DNA of 5,130 nt, from NCBI GenBank assembly GCA_913061385.1, contig CAJXTM010000377.1, positions 1 to 5,130 of the forward strand, in the 5' to 3' direction. The position numbers were made by a program, and so were the translations under genes. The notes below the pieces were generated by a model. The model had not been told where the DNA came from and searched no databases. It was given only the letters and a program-made list of their open reading frames with translations. This document shows, piece by piece, positions 1 through 5,130 of the stretch. Source of the DNA: an uncultured Rhodopirellula sp. Lineage in GTDB: Bacteria > Planctomycetota > Planctomycetia > Pirellulales > Pirellulaceae. Numbering within the stretch: the stretch's first letter is position 1; each line of letters begins with the position of its first letter.

Positions 1-2
1 AG

Positions 3-116
3 CCTAACCACATCGAAGGATGGAAAGCGGGAGATCAAGGTAGTATTCTCGAAGAACCGGAATACATGAAATTGGCTGGCCCGTGGGTCGACGGGAAAGA
101 TCCATCCGGTTCTTAA
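3..116 (+). CDS. C-terminal end of an unidentified protein (partial, cut by window edge)
   Basis: Reading from base 3 gives 37 codons without a stop, then TAA at 114-116. The other two plus frames stop early in this stretch. The peptide starts PNHIEGWKAGDQGSILEEPE and ends in KDPSGS. It is hydrophilic and rich in Gly, Pro and acidic residues, with two Trp, and has no membrane segment or recognisable motif. It reads like the tail of a soluble or secreted protein, but I cannot assign a family. The gene converges on the minus-strand membrane protein that ends at 251. Coding status rests only on the open frame and natural-looking composition, and 37 codons is short enough for chance to be possible. 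Confidence 0.5.
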   Translation, partial: PNHIEGWKAGDQGSILEEPEYMKLAGPWVDGKDPSGS

Positions 117-250
117 TTATCGTAAATAGGTAAAAACGCGATCGAATAGACAAGGGAAGCAGGGAGTTTCGCGGCGGAATCTGGAGTGTGATCCGGTCCG
201 CATTGCGTGCCCAGTCTCCCCGTTCCTTGCAGGTGATTGCTACCCCTGTG
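117..250. other. Convergent intergenic gap, no gene seen
   Basis: This 134-base stretch lies between the plus-strand stop at 116 and the minus-strand stop at 251. It begins AT-rich (about 114-135) and then becomes GC-richer. I see no strong hairpin followed by a T-run on either strand, so no intrinsic terminator is called, although a convergent gap is where one would be expected. Confidence 0.5.
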
Positions 251-883
251 TCAGCACCGGTTGTCCTGATCCGGTTCTCCAAATCGATCGTAATCGCGAA
301 GTAACGATTTGAGGTGCTCGATTTCCAAAATGGAGTGCCCGAAGTAGTCGCTCCTGAGGCAGGCGAAGGCAACGCCATAGGCGACGATCGCAAGCACAAT
401 TCGAAGAGGCAAATCTTCCGGCGTTAGCCTGCCCGTCTCCAGCATTTGGTAGATCGACAAGGCCACAAGCGGCGTGCTCAGCAGCAAGCCAATCGCGATA
501 ATTCTAAGGTGGTTCAAATGCAATTGATGTTGGCTGATCGCTCGCTGTAACGCCTCACGCACTGGAACTCCTGCCGTCACTGGGGCACGGTTCTGAGAGA
601 TGTGCTTTGTGAGTGCAAAGATCCATCCTGTCCAAATCAATACATTCATTAGCGCGAACGTGATCGCGTGCTTGAAGTGCAGATCGCCTTGGCTGAGTAA
701 GACAACGATGCTTAGCAATGTTAACGCAGCAAATGCAGCAGCGACGAACGTAAGCCCCAGAGAGGACTTTCTACGCCGGGATCTGATCTCATTAAGGAAC
801 GCCGATGTTATCGACGCTGACTCGGTAGATGTCATTCTGTTGCTGGAACCTGACCATGCGGAAGCTAGTTGCTCAGAGGTCAT
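251..883 (-). CDS. Four-helix membrane protein, candidate regulator of the adjacent ECF sigma factor
   Basis: The product is 210 residues from the ATG at 883-881. An in-frame TTG lies just upstream at 886-884, but AAGGAG (891-896 on the minus strand) sits 7 bases before the ATG and only 4 before the TTG, so the ATG is preferred. Four hydrophobic segments are visible at about residues 43-64, 71-93, 125-146 and 159-176. The N-terminal 40 residues are Ser-rich and end in a basic RSRRRK stretch, which suggests a cytoplasmic N-terminus. A polar loop lies at about 94-124 and a charged helical tail at about 180-210. The gene overlaps the end of the sigma-factor gene by 11 bases and its ribosome site lies inside that gene, so the two are probably translationally coupled. 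In ECF operons this slot usually holds the anti-sigma factor. That role is inferred here from position only: there is no HxxxCxxC zinc motif, and the only two Cys residues (about 175 and 210) are far apart. It could instead be a membrane protein of unrelated function. Confidence 0.85.
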   Translation of the reverse strand: MTSEQLASAWSGSSNRMTSTESASITSAFLNEIRSRRRKSSLGLTFVAAAFAALTLLSIVVLLSQGDLHFKHAITFALMNVLIWTGWIFALTKHISQNRAPVTAGVPVREALQRAISQHQLHLNHLRIIAIGLLLSTPLVALSIYQMLETGRLTPEDLPLRIVLAIVAYGVAFACLRSDYFGHSILEIEHLKSLLRDYDRFGEPDQDNRC

Positions 884-1385
884 CAAAATTCTCCTTCATG
901 TCACTTAGGATTTGTTTGCGGAGTCGATGGAGACGCACGCCTACAACGTTGGAACTCAAACCGTGAATGGCCCCAATTTCTTGATAGCCAAGTTCGTCCA
1001 GAGATAGCAGCATGAGCGACCGATCGACTGGTGAAAGCTCGTGGATGCGTTCATATAGCAAGTTAAGCATCCGTTCATCGCGATGCAGGCATGAGCCTTC
1101 GAGAGATTCGGGGACGGCCTCTGGCTCAGGAAGCGTTTCAATCATTCGGCGACGGTGGCCGCGATGCCAGGTCAAGGCAGCGTTGTGCGTCACGCGATAG
1201 ACAAAGGTCGAGGCTCGACTCTCTGAGCGATAAGCCGGCAAAGCTTTCCATAAGGAAAGTAGCAATTCTTGCATGAGATCATCTGCATCTGCGGGGCGAG
1301 CGAAAGCCCGAACCGTTCGGTGCAACAGCGGCCGATATTCGCTTATCCAGCGTTCAAATGTGTCTTCGCGCTCTTGATCATTCAT
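873..1385 (-). CDS. ECF-type RNA polymerase sigma factor (sigma-70 family)
   Basis: The product is 170 residues, the usual size for a two-domain extracytoplasmic-function sigma factor, which directs core RNA polymerase to a dedicated promoter set. Sigma region 2 spans about residues 17-80. It includes the core-binding segment DADDLMQELLLSLWKAL (33-49) and the -10 recognition segment STFVYRVTHNAALTWHRGHR (59-78), which is typical of ECF proteins. A Pro/Glu-rich linker (about 83-98) follows. Region 4 spans about 113-162, with the helix-turn-helix in LGYQEIGAIHGLSSNVVGVR (132-151) and the basic helix LHRLRKQIL after it. Regions 1 and 3 are absent, as expected. The ATG at 1385 starts the frame; only a weak ACGAG (1391-1395, minus strand) precedes it, 5 bases away. 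The gene is first in an apparent two-gene operon with the membrane protein, whose start overlaps its last codons. The ECF subgroup and target promoters cannot be told from sequence alone. Confidence 0.96.
   Translation of the reverse strand: MNDQEREDTFERWISEYRPLLHRTVRAFARPADADDLMQELLLSLWKALPAYRSESRASTFVYRVTHNAALTWHRGHRRRMIETLPEPEAVPESLEGSCLHRDERMLNLLYERIHELSPVDRSLMLLSLDELGYQEIGAIHGLSSNVVGVRLHRLRKQILSDMKENFDDL
891..896 (-). promoter_or_regulatory. Shine-Dalgarno site of the membrane protein, inside the sigma gene
   Basis: On the minus strand this reads AAGGAG, 7 bases upstream of the ATG at 883. It decides the start in favour of ATG over the TTG one codon upstream. Because it lies within the last codons of the sigma-factor gene, ribosomes finishing that gene can restart here. 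Confidence 0.75.
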
Positions 1386-1408
1386 TGATGCTCGTTGTAC
1401 TCCACTCC

Positions 1409-1439
1409 ATTAGAAGCCGAATCAGAGCCAGAATTACAA
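1409..1439 (-). promoter_or_regulatory. Possible promoter of the sigma-factor operon (weak)
   Basis: On the minus strand, TTGTAA (1439-1434) and TCTAAT (1414-1409) resemble housekeeping -35 and -10 hexamers, with 4/6 and 5/6 matches. They are separated by 19 bases, slightly longer than ideal. The -10 box ends about 23 bases before the sigma start codon, leaving a short leader. I saw no clear ECF-type -35 element (GGAAC) at the right place, so autoregulation is not supported by what I can see. Confidence 0.25.
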
Positions 1440-1548
1440 GAAATTATTTGAAAACCGGGAGCCAAAGCGTGCAATCACGGGCGAGGCGAACGATCCATCT
1501 GGTTTAGGGATGACGTGATTTGTTGGACAATATCCGGCAAGAACAGGT

Positions 1549-1596
1549 GGGTGAGGGTAAGACGGGGTGGAAACTGGGGTGGTTTCAGCCTCTCCC
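1549..1596. repeat. Nested inverted repeat, possible RNA structure
   Basis: GGGTGAGG (1549-1556) can pair with CCTCTCCC (1589-1596) at 7 of 8 positions. Inside it, GAAAC (1570-1574) pairs perfectly with GTTTC (1582-1586) across the 7-base loop TGGGGTG. No T-run follows, so it is not a standard terminator. The arms are short and could be coincidental in a G-rich stretch. Confidence 0.3.
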
Positions 1597-1915
1597 TTCA
1601 TGAGGTCCTAAGGGCGTATCTATAAGATCCTGGCGGTGGAAGGACTACCGAGATAAACAAGTTCTTGAGTTGAGCAAACCCTGCGCCAGGCATTGAGGCT
1701 GCGAACAGTCGTGGTTGGGAAAATATACAGGGACAACGCCTAAGAAAAAGAATTGGCAGTCGTGGTAATATTACAGCTGACGATTTCCATAAGCAAAAAA
1801 AGGTTTTCCGATCGACAGGGACTCCGGATCGATGTTGGGACGCCTTGCGAAGCGTTATAAACTGCTATAGGTGAAAGCGTCGACAGGGTGACAGTGAAGG
1901 GGTTTTGGGCGTGAT

Positions 1916-1934
1916 TTGAACGGTTGCGGTTCAA
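1916..1934. promoter_or_regulatory. Palindrome TTGAAC-N7-GTTCAA, possible operator
   Basis: The 6-base arms are perfect (1916-1921 and 1929-1934) around the spacer GGTTGCG. The site ends 61 bases before the preferred start of the VIT-VWA gene, a plausible place for a dimeric regulator to bind or for a small hairpin in the leader. No family-specific operator is recognised. Confidence 0.25.
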
Positions 1935-1981
1935 GTACCTTCGGAATGGACTGCGGTAAACGTGAGCTTTCTTTAATCTAG

Positions 1982-1988
1982 GGTGAGG
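1982..1988 (+). promoter_or_regulatory. Ribosome binding site that decides the VIT-VWA start
   Basis: The purine-rich GGTGAGG ends 7 bases before the ATG at 1996 but only 1 base before the in-frame GTG at 1990. The ATG is therefore the likely start, which shortens the protein by two residues relative to the longest frame. Confidence 0.6.
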
Positions 1989-1995
1989 CGTGGAG

Positions 1996-4365
1996 ATGTT
2001 TCGAGCAAATGGCAGACTTGCATTGGCAATCAGTATGGCTTTGGTCGGGCTTGTTTCGGACGCAATCGGACAGGGATTGTTGATTTCTTCGGAGCAGGAA
2101 TTTCGTCATCCGTTGCCCCGCATCATGCCGCCCATCCGACCGGGACAACCAGGTTTCTTGTATGACATCGCCAAGCTCGAAATAGATGCGTCGATTCGGA
2201 ATCAGGTTGCTGAGGTTCAGGTTGCACAAACGTTTCGCAATCGCAGCAGTCGGACGTTGCAAGTCAAGTTTGTCTTTCCTCTGCCCTATGATGGCGCGAT
2301 CGACCAAATGACTTTCATGGTCGATGGCCAAGAATTGGAAGGTAGGTTGCTTGAAGCTGATAAGGCTCGTGAAATTTATCAGTCATATGTGCGGCGTAAT
2401 CAGGATCCCGCTTTGGTGCAGTGGATAGGCACTGGCATGTTCCAGACACAGGTGTTCCCAGTGCCAGCGGGCGCTGAACGAACTGTGTCTCTTCGATACA
2501 CCCAGGTTTGCAAACGCCAAGCGGCGTTGAACGATTGGTTGCTCCCGCTATCGCCAACCAAATTCACATCCAGCCCGATCGGTGAACTCAATATTCGTGG
2601 TCGCATTCGCTCGGAGACCAAACTGGGAAATGTTTACAGTCCCTCGCATGATCTAAAAATCGAGCGTGATGGTGATAAAGTTGCGCGGTTTGAATACAAC
2701 GCAAAGGCAACTGTCCCTCGTCGCGATTTTCGTGTCTTGTGGGACACGGGTAATGAAGCCGTGCAGATGTCCATGGTCTCTCACCGTCCTGATGCTGACC
2801 AAGATGGGTACTTCATGTTGTTGATTCAACCACAGTTTCCAGCCGTTGAAAAAGACAAAAAGAAGAGTGGCAAGAATGTCATTCTGGTGCTGGACAAAAG
2901 CGGCAGCATGCGGGGCGAAAAAATTGACCAAACCCGGCGGGCGGCGGCATATGTCGTGAACAAATTGCGTGCCCGCGATCGATTCACACTGATTAACTAT
3001 GACAGTCGGGTGGAAACGTTTCGCAGCGATCTGACAAGGGGTGACAAGGAAACACGGGATGATGCCTCGGATTACATCGATTCCATGCTTGCGGGTGGAA
3101 GTACCAACATTGGCGGTGCTCTCGCCAAAGCACTTGAGTTTTCAGCAGAAGCAGATGGGCCAGCCTACGTGGTGTTCATGACGGACGGTAAACCAACGGT
3201 TGGCGAAAAAAATGGAATGAAAATCGCCGCCAATGTCAAACGCCAACTCAGTGAACAGACTCGCCTGTTCAGTCTTGGTGTAGGGCACGATGTGAACAGC
3301 CGGTTGCTAGATAAATTGGCCAGTATCTGCCTTGGTCAAACCATGTACGTTCGCCCCGGTGAACCGTTGGATGGGATCGTTAGCCAACTGTATGACCGAA
3401 TTGGGGCTCCCGCGCTGACAGATGCCAAATTGGAATTGCTCGTTGATGGAAAAGAAGGGCGTACACGGCAAATCTATCCATCAACCATGTACGATCTGTT
3501 CTCCGGTGACCAGTTAGTGGTTGTAGGAAGATATAGAAAACCTGGTGAGCTGGAAATCAAGCTGACCGGAAATTTCCTGGGCAAGAAGCAGCAGTATGAC
3601 TACACGGGGGAATTTGCAAAGAAGACTAGCAGCGGACGGAATGCATTTGTTGAACGCTTGTGGGGTACACGTCGCATCGGCCAGATCATCGACGACATCG
3701 ACCTTTATGGTGAGAATCAGGAGTTGGTCGATGAGTTGATTGCTCTGTCAAAAAAACACGGCATTCTGACGCCGTATACTGCTTACCTCGCTGAAGAACA
3801 GACTGACATTAATGACATCACTCGAGGACGAAGGGTTGCACAGAGCAACTTACAGGCTTTGTCCGAAGAGGCGGGAGAAAACGCGTTTCGGCAACGTGCT
3901 TTCAAATCACAATTGAAGTCTGCCGGTCGGGCAGGTCAACTTGATTATTCACTGCCCCCGAGTGTGGATGGGATGGCGACGTCAGGTGGAGGACTCGGCG
4001 GGGGTGCCGCAAATAAACTCAACTTGAACTTTTCCGCTCCTGGACTGCCCGCCGGAAACGCTGCTAAACAAAAAGATGAGCAAAGGCAAGTTGCTAGGGA
4101 TCGTCAGGCAGTCAGGCAAATTGGTGGCAAAACTTTCTTCTTGAAAGGGGATCGCTACGTTGACTCGCAGGCGAGCGATGAACAGATTGCAAAGGCTCAA
4201 AAGGTTGAGCAGTTCGGTGATTCGTATTTCGAACTGATCGAGAAACTTGGCAATCGTTCCAAGGCGTTTTTAGCAGAGTCCACCGAATTGCTTGTCGTGA
4301 TCGATGACAAAGCTTACGTCATTGTGCCGCCAGCACCGAAAGCTGAGGCTCCCAAAAAGCCGTGA
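1996..4365 (+). CDS. Secreted VIT-VWA domain protein (inter-alpha-trypsin inhibitor heavy-chain-like)
   Basis: The product is 789 residues from the ATG at 1996 (GTG at 1990 would add two). Residues 1-25 form a signal peptide: a basic start (MFRANGR), a hydrophobic core LALAISMALVGLV, and a probable cut after AIG. A VIT domain spans about 50-170, with the hallmark FVFPLPYDGAIDQMTFMVDG, the A-R-E-IYQSY helix and the VFPVPAGAERTVSLRY strand. A VWA domain follows at about 292-468 with a complete metal (MIDAS) site: DKSGS at 300-304 (D300, S302, S304), T370 and D397 in MTDG. Next comes the family segment ELIALSKKHGILTPYTAYL (about 580-598), a Gln/Gly-rich linker (about 610-705) with a GGGLGGGA run, and a C-terminal module (about 708-778) from IGGKTFFLKGDRYVD to ELLVVIDDKAYVIV. 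The Pro/Lys tail has no LPXTG motif or membrane anchor, so I infer a periplasmic or surface-released protein. VIT-VWA proteins are generally linked to adhesion or protein-protein contacts; the actual partner is unknown. No co-directional neighbour is visible, so it appears monocistronic. Confidence 0.95.
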   Translation: MFRANGRLALAISMALVGLVSDAIGQGLLISSEQEFRHPLPRIMPPIRPGQPGFLYDIAKLEIDASIRNQVAEVQVAQTFRNRSSRTLQVKFVFPLPYDGAIDQMTFMVDGQELEGRLLEADKAREIYQSYVRRNQDPALVQWIGTGMFQTQVFPVPAGAERTVSLRYTQVCKRQAALNDWLLPLSPTKFTSSPIGELNIRGRIRSETKLGNVYSPSHDLKIERDGDKVARFEYNAKATVPRRDFRVLWDTGNEAVQMSMVSHRPDADQDGYFMLLIQPQFPAVEKDKKKSGKNVILVLDKSGSMRGEKIDQTRRAAAYVVNKLRARDRFTLINYDSRVETFRSDLTRGDKETRDDASDYIDSMLAGGSTNIGGALAKALEFSAEADGPAYVVFMTDGKPTVGEKNGMKIAANVKRQLSEQTRLFSLGVGHDVNSRLLDKLASICLGQTMYVRPGEPLDGIVSQLYDRIGAPALTDAKLELLVDGKEGRTRQIYPSTMYDLFSGDQLVVVGRYRKPGELEIKLTGNFLGKKQQYDYTGEFAKKTSSGRNAFVERLWGTRRIGQIIDDIDLYGENQELVDELIALSKKHGILTPYTAYLAEEQTDINDITRGRRVAQSNLQALSEEAGENAFRQRAFKSQLKSAGRAGQLDYSLPPSVDGMATSGGGLGGGAANKLNLNFSAPGLPAGNAAKQKDEQRQVARDRQAVRQIGGKTFFLKGDRYVDSQASDEQIAKAQKVEQFGDSYFELIEKLGNRSKAFLAESTELLVVIDDKAYVIVPPAPKAEAPKKP

Positions 4366-4523
4366 GGTTTCACTGATGGACGCACTCGGTCCGCCAGGGT
4401 GAGCGACAGGTTTATCGTCCACGGGTACATGCTCCTGCGAACTGGATAGGGTGTACCAGTGTTCTTTCTGAGCGTGCGTGGACCGATATAGCGTGGCAAG
4501 TTGTGTGTTGAACCGTGAGGATC
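4366..4523. other. Convergent intergenic gap, no gene seen
   Basis: This 158-base stretch lies between the stops of the VIT-VWA gene and the helicase. It holds no convincing ORF. It contains several weak inverted repeats: GGTACA (4424-4429) with TGTACC (4452-4457), and the short stem at 4441-4460. Any transcription terminators for the two converging genes should lie here. Confidence 0.5.
4441..4460 (+). terminator. Weak candidate terminator hairpin
   Basis: ACTGG (4441-4445) pairs perfectly with CCAGT (4456-4460) across a 10-base loop, followed by the T-rich GTTCTTTCT. The 5-base stem and interrupted T-tract make this weak. It lies 76 bases after the VIT-VWA stop codon, a suitable place. Confidence 0.2.
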
Positions 4524-5059
4524 TCAGGCAAGTTTTTTGCCACCCGGGGCTCGTAAATCGAACAGACCAAAGATCTCGTCTCTGGTAAGTCCGCCTCCCT
4601 TCACGGGGCGTGCTTTGGGACTTGTCTCGGAGAAAAGCATGTCGAACATCTCTCTCTTTTCATCGAGCACTGAGGCAATACGCTGTTCGATGGTATTCAT
4701 GGCCAGCATTCGTGTGACTGTTACCGCTCCCTTGGCTCCAATGCGGTGGGCGCGGTTGATAGCCTGGTCTTCAATGGCAGGATTCCACCAGCGATCAAAA
4801 AGAAATACATACTCGCTGAATTGCAGGTTCAGGCCAACGCTCCCGGCACCGTAGCTCATCAGGATCACACTGCAATCGGGGTCGTTCTTAAATTGGTCGA
4901 TGACCCCATCGCGTTTTTTGTGCGGCACGCGGCCATGGTATTCCAGCGGGCCAAATCTTTCCAAGGCTGGTTTCATTTTGTCGATGCTTTTGACCCATTG
5001 GCTGAAGACAATCGCTTTCTTTCCGCTGGCAGCGACTTCTTCCATGTCAGCAACCAGAC
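4524..5059 (-). CDS. SNF2/HepA-family helicase, C-terminal part (5' end missing)
   Basis: The last 177 residues of a superfamily 2 helicase of the SNF2/RapA type are visible, from LVADMEEVAASGKKAIVFSQ to the TGA at 4526-4524. Counting from the first visible residue, motif IV is KAIVFSQW (14-21), followed by YHGRV (40-44), motif V SYGAGSVGLNLQ (68-79), the SNF2 signature DRWWNPAIEDQA (88-99) and motif VI INRAHRIG (100-107). The NTIEQRI segment and a KREMFDMLFSE helix close the domain. This is the second RecA-like lobe, which with the missing first lobe hydrolyses ATP to move along DNA or remodel protein-DNA complexes. Full-length relatives are commonly about 600-1200 residues, so most of the protein is absent. 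The frame is open through 5059, where adapter sequence begins and adds an artificial in-frame stop (TTA at 5067-5069). The Met at 5045 is internal and is not a start. The residue after HRIG is Ala where most family members have Gln. The family call is secure; the specific role is not. Confidence 0.95.
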
Positions 5060-5092
5060 CTGTCTCTTATACACGTCTGACGCTGCCGACGA
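5060..5092. other. Nextera (Tn5) mosaic end plus Read 1 adapter: sequencing artefact
   Basis: Positions 5060-5078 read CTGTCTCTTATACACGTCT, which matches the 19-base Tn5 mosaic end used in Illumina Nextera libraries at 18 of 19 bases (A replaced by G at 5075). Positions 5079-5092, GACGCTGCCGACGA, match the reverse complement of the Nextera Read 1 tail exactly. These bases are library construct and not part of the organism's genome. Confidence 0.98.
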
Positions 5093-5100
5093 CTCCTTAC
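5093..5100. other. 8-base i5 sample index (artefact)
   Basis: CTCCTTAC lies exactly between the Read 1 adapter and P5 sequence, where the i5 index belongs. Its reverse complement GTAAGGAG is, from memory, the Nextera 505 index (S505/N505). Confidence 0.92.
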
Positions 5101-5130
5101 GTGTAGATCTCGGTGGTCGCCGTATCATTA
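5101..5130. other. Reverse complement of the Illumina P5 sequence (artefact)
   Basis: Positions 5101-5129, from GTGTAGATCTCGG to CGTATCATT, match the reverse complement of the 29-base P5 flow-cell oligo. The single extra A at 5130 is typical of reading past the end of a fragment. The genomic sequence effectively ends at 5059. Confidence 0.98.

Larger units (their letters stand above)
1386..1989. other. 604-base divergent intergenic region
   Basis: This stretch separates the sigma-factor start (1385) from the VIT-VWA gene. No frame on either strand gives a protein-like product: the longest open frame, minus strand about 1934-1740, encodes a low-information peptide with no motif or good ribosome site. 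It contains nested inverted repeats at 1549-1596, an alternative short stem at 1594-1614, and a perfect 6-base palindrome at 1916-1934. It is long enough to hold two divergent promoters plus a regulatory RNA or long leader, but I recognise no known riboswitch or small RNA in it. Confidence 0.6.

Noticed and set aside
4..399. Minus-strand open frame of 131 codons
   Set aside because: It overlaps the better-supported membrane protein in another frame, has no hydrophobic pattern or motif, and has no convincing ribosome site. I treat it as a shadow.
600..908. Plus-strand open frame of 102 codons
   Set aside because: It is antisense to the membrane protein and the end of the sigma gene. Its composition follows from the complementary strand and no domain is visible.
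99..1504. Near-identical 13-mer GATCCATC(C/T)GGTT at 99-111 and 1492-1504
   Set aside because: One copy lies in coding sequence and one in a non-coding region, with unrelated flanks, and a partial match (GATCCATCC) also occurs at 620-628. This looks like chance similarity and not a repeat family or attachment site.
1835..1861. TTGGGA (1835-1840) and TATAAA (1856-1861) as a promoter of the VIT-VWA gene
   Set aside because: The 15-base spacing is short, the -35 match is poor, and an alternative pairing with TATAGG nearby is about as good. The choice would be arbitrary without a mapped start site.
1978..2331. Minus-strand open frame of 117 codons antisense to the VIT-VWA start
   Set aside because: It lies opposite the signal peptide and VIT domain, which are clearly real. 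The product is non-descript.
4300..4365. Possible C-terminal sortase or membrane anchor on the VIT-VWA protein
   Set aside because: The tail is Pro/Lys/Ala-rich with no LPXTG-like motif, no hydrophobic helix and no terminal basic cluster following one.
5060..5078. Tn5 transposon end, implying a real mobile element
   Set aside because: The 19-base mosaic end is followed directly by Illumina adapter, index and P5 sequence, so it comes from library preparation and not from a natural insertion.

Overview
The window is bacterial and most resembles a planctomycete (Pirellulales or Rhodopirellula-like). The assignment is an inference from three things: roughly even base composition, a stand-alone ECF sigma factor paired with an unrecognised membrane protein, and a large secreted VIT-VWA protein followed by a SNF2-type helicase. 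No taxonomic marker gene is present.

Layout from left to right. Positions 3-116 hold the last 37 codons of an unidentified plus-strand gene cut by the window edge. A minus-strand pair follows: an ECF RNA polymerase sigma factor (1385-873) and, overlapping its end by 11 bases, a four-helix membrane protein (883-251) that is the best candidate for its membrane-bound regulator. A 604-base non-coding stretch (1386-1989) separates this pair from a divergent plus-strand gene (1996-4365), which encodes an exported protein of 789 residues with a VIT domain, a VWA domain with an intact metal site, and a distinct C-terminal module. A short convergent gap (4366-4523) leads to the C-terminal end of a minus-strand SNF2/HepA-family helicase (5059-4524).

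The last 71 bases (5060-5130) are not genomic. They match, with one mismatch, the Illumina Nextera transposase end, the Read 1 adapter, an 8-base i5 index and the P5 sequence, in the order expected when a read runs through a short insert. The helicase is therefore truncated by a library artefact and not by biology, and any ORF crossing position 5060 is partly artificial.

Functionally, the sigma factor and membrane protein look like one translationally coupled signalling unit. The VIT-VWA protein is probably an extracytoplasmic adhesion or scaffold protein. Nothing in the sequence proves that the sigma factor controls it, although the two are divergent neighbours. I found no CRISPR array, transposon, tRNA, rRNA or convincing new defence-type system. 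The most certain unusual observation is the adapter. The most interesting biological one is the sigma/membrane pair, which lacks the classical zinc anti-sigma signature.
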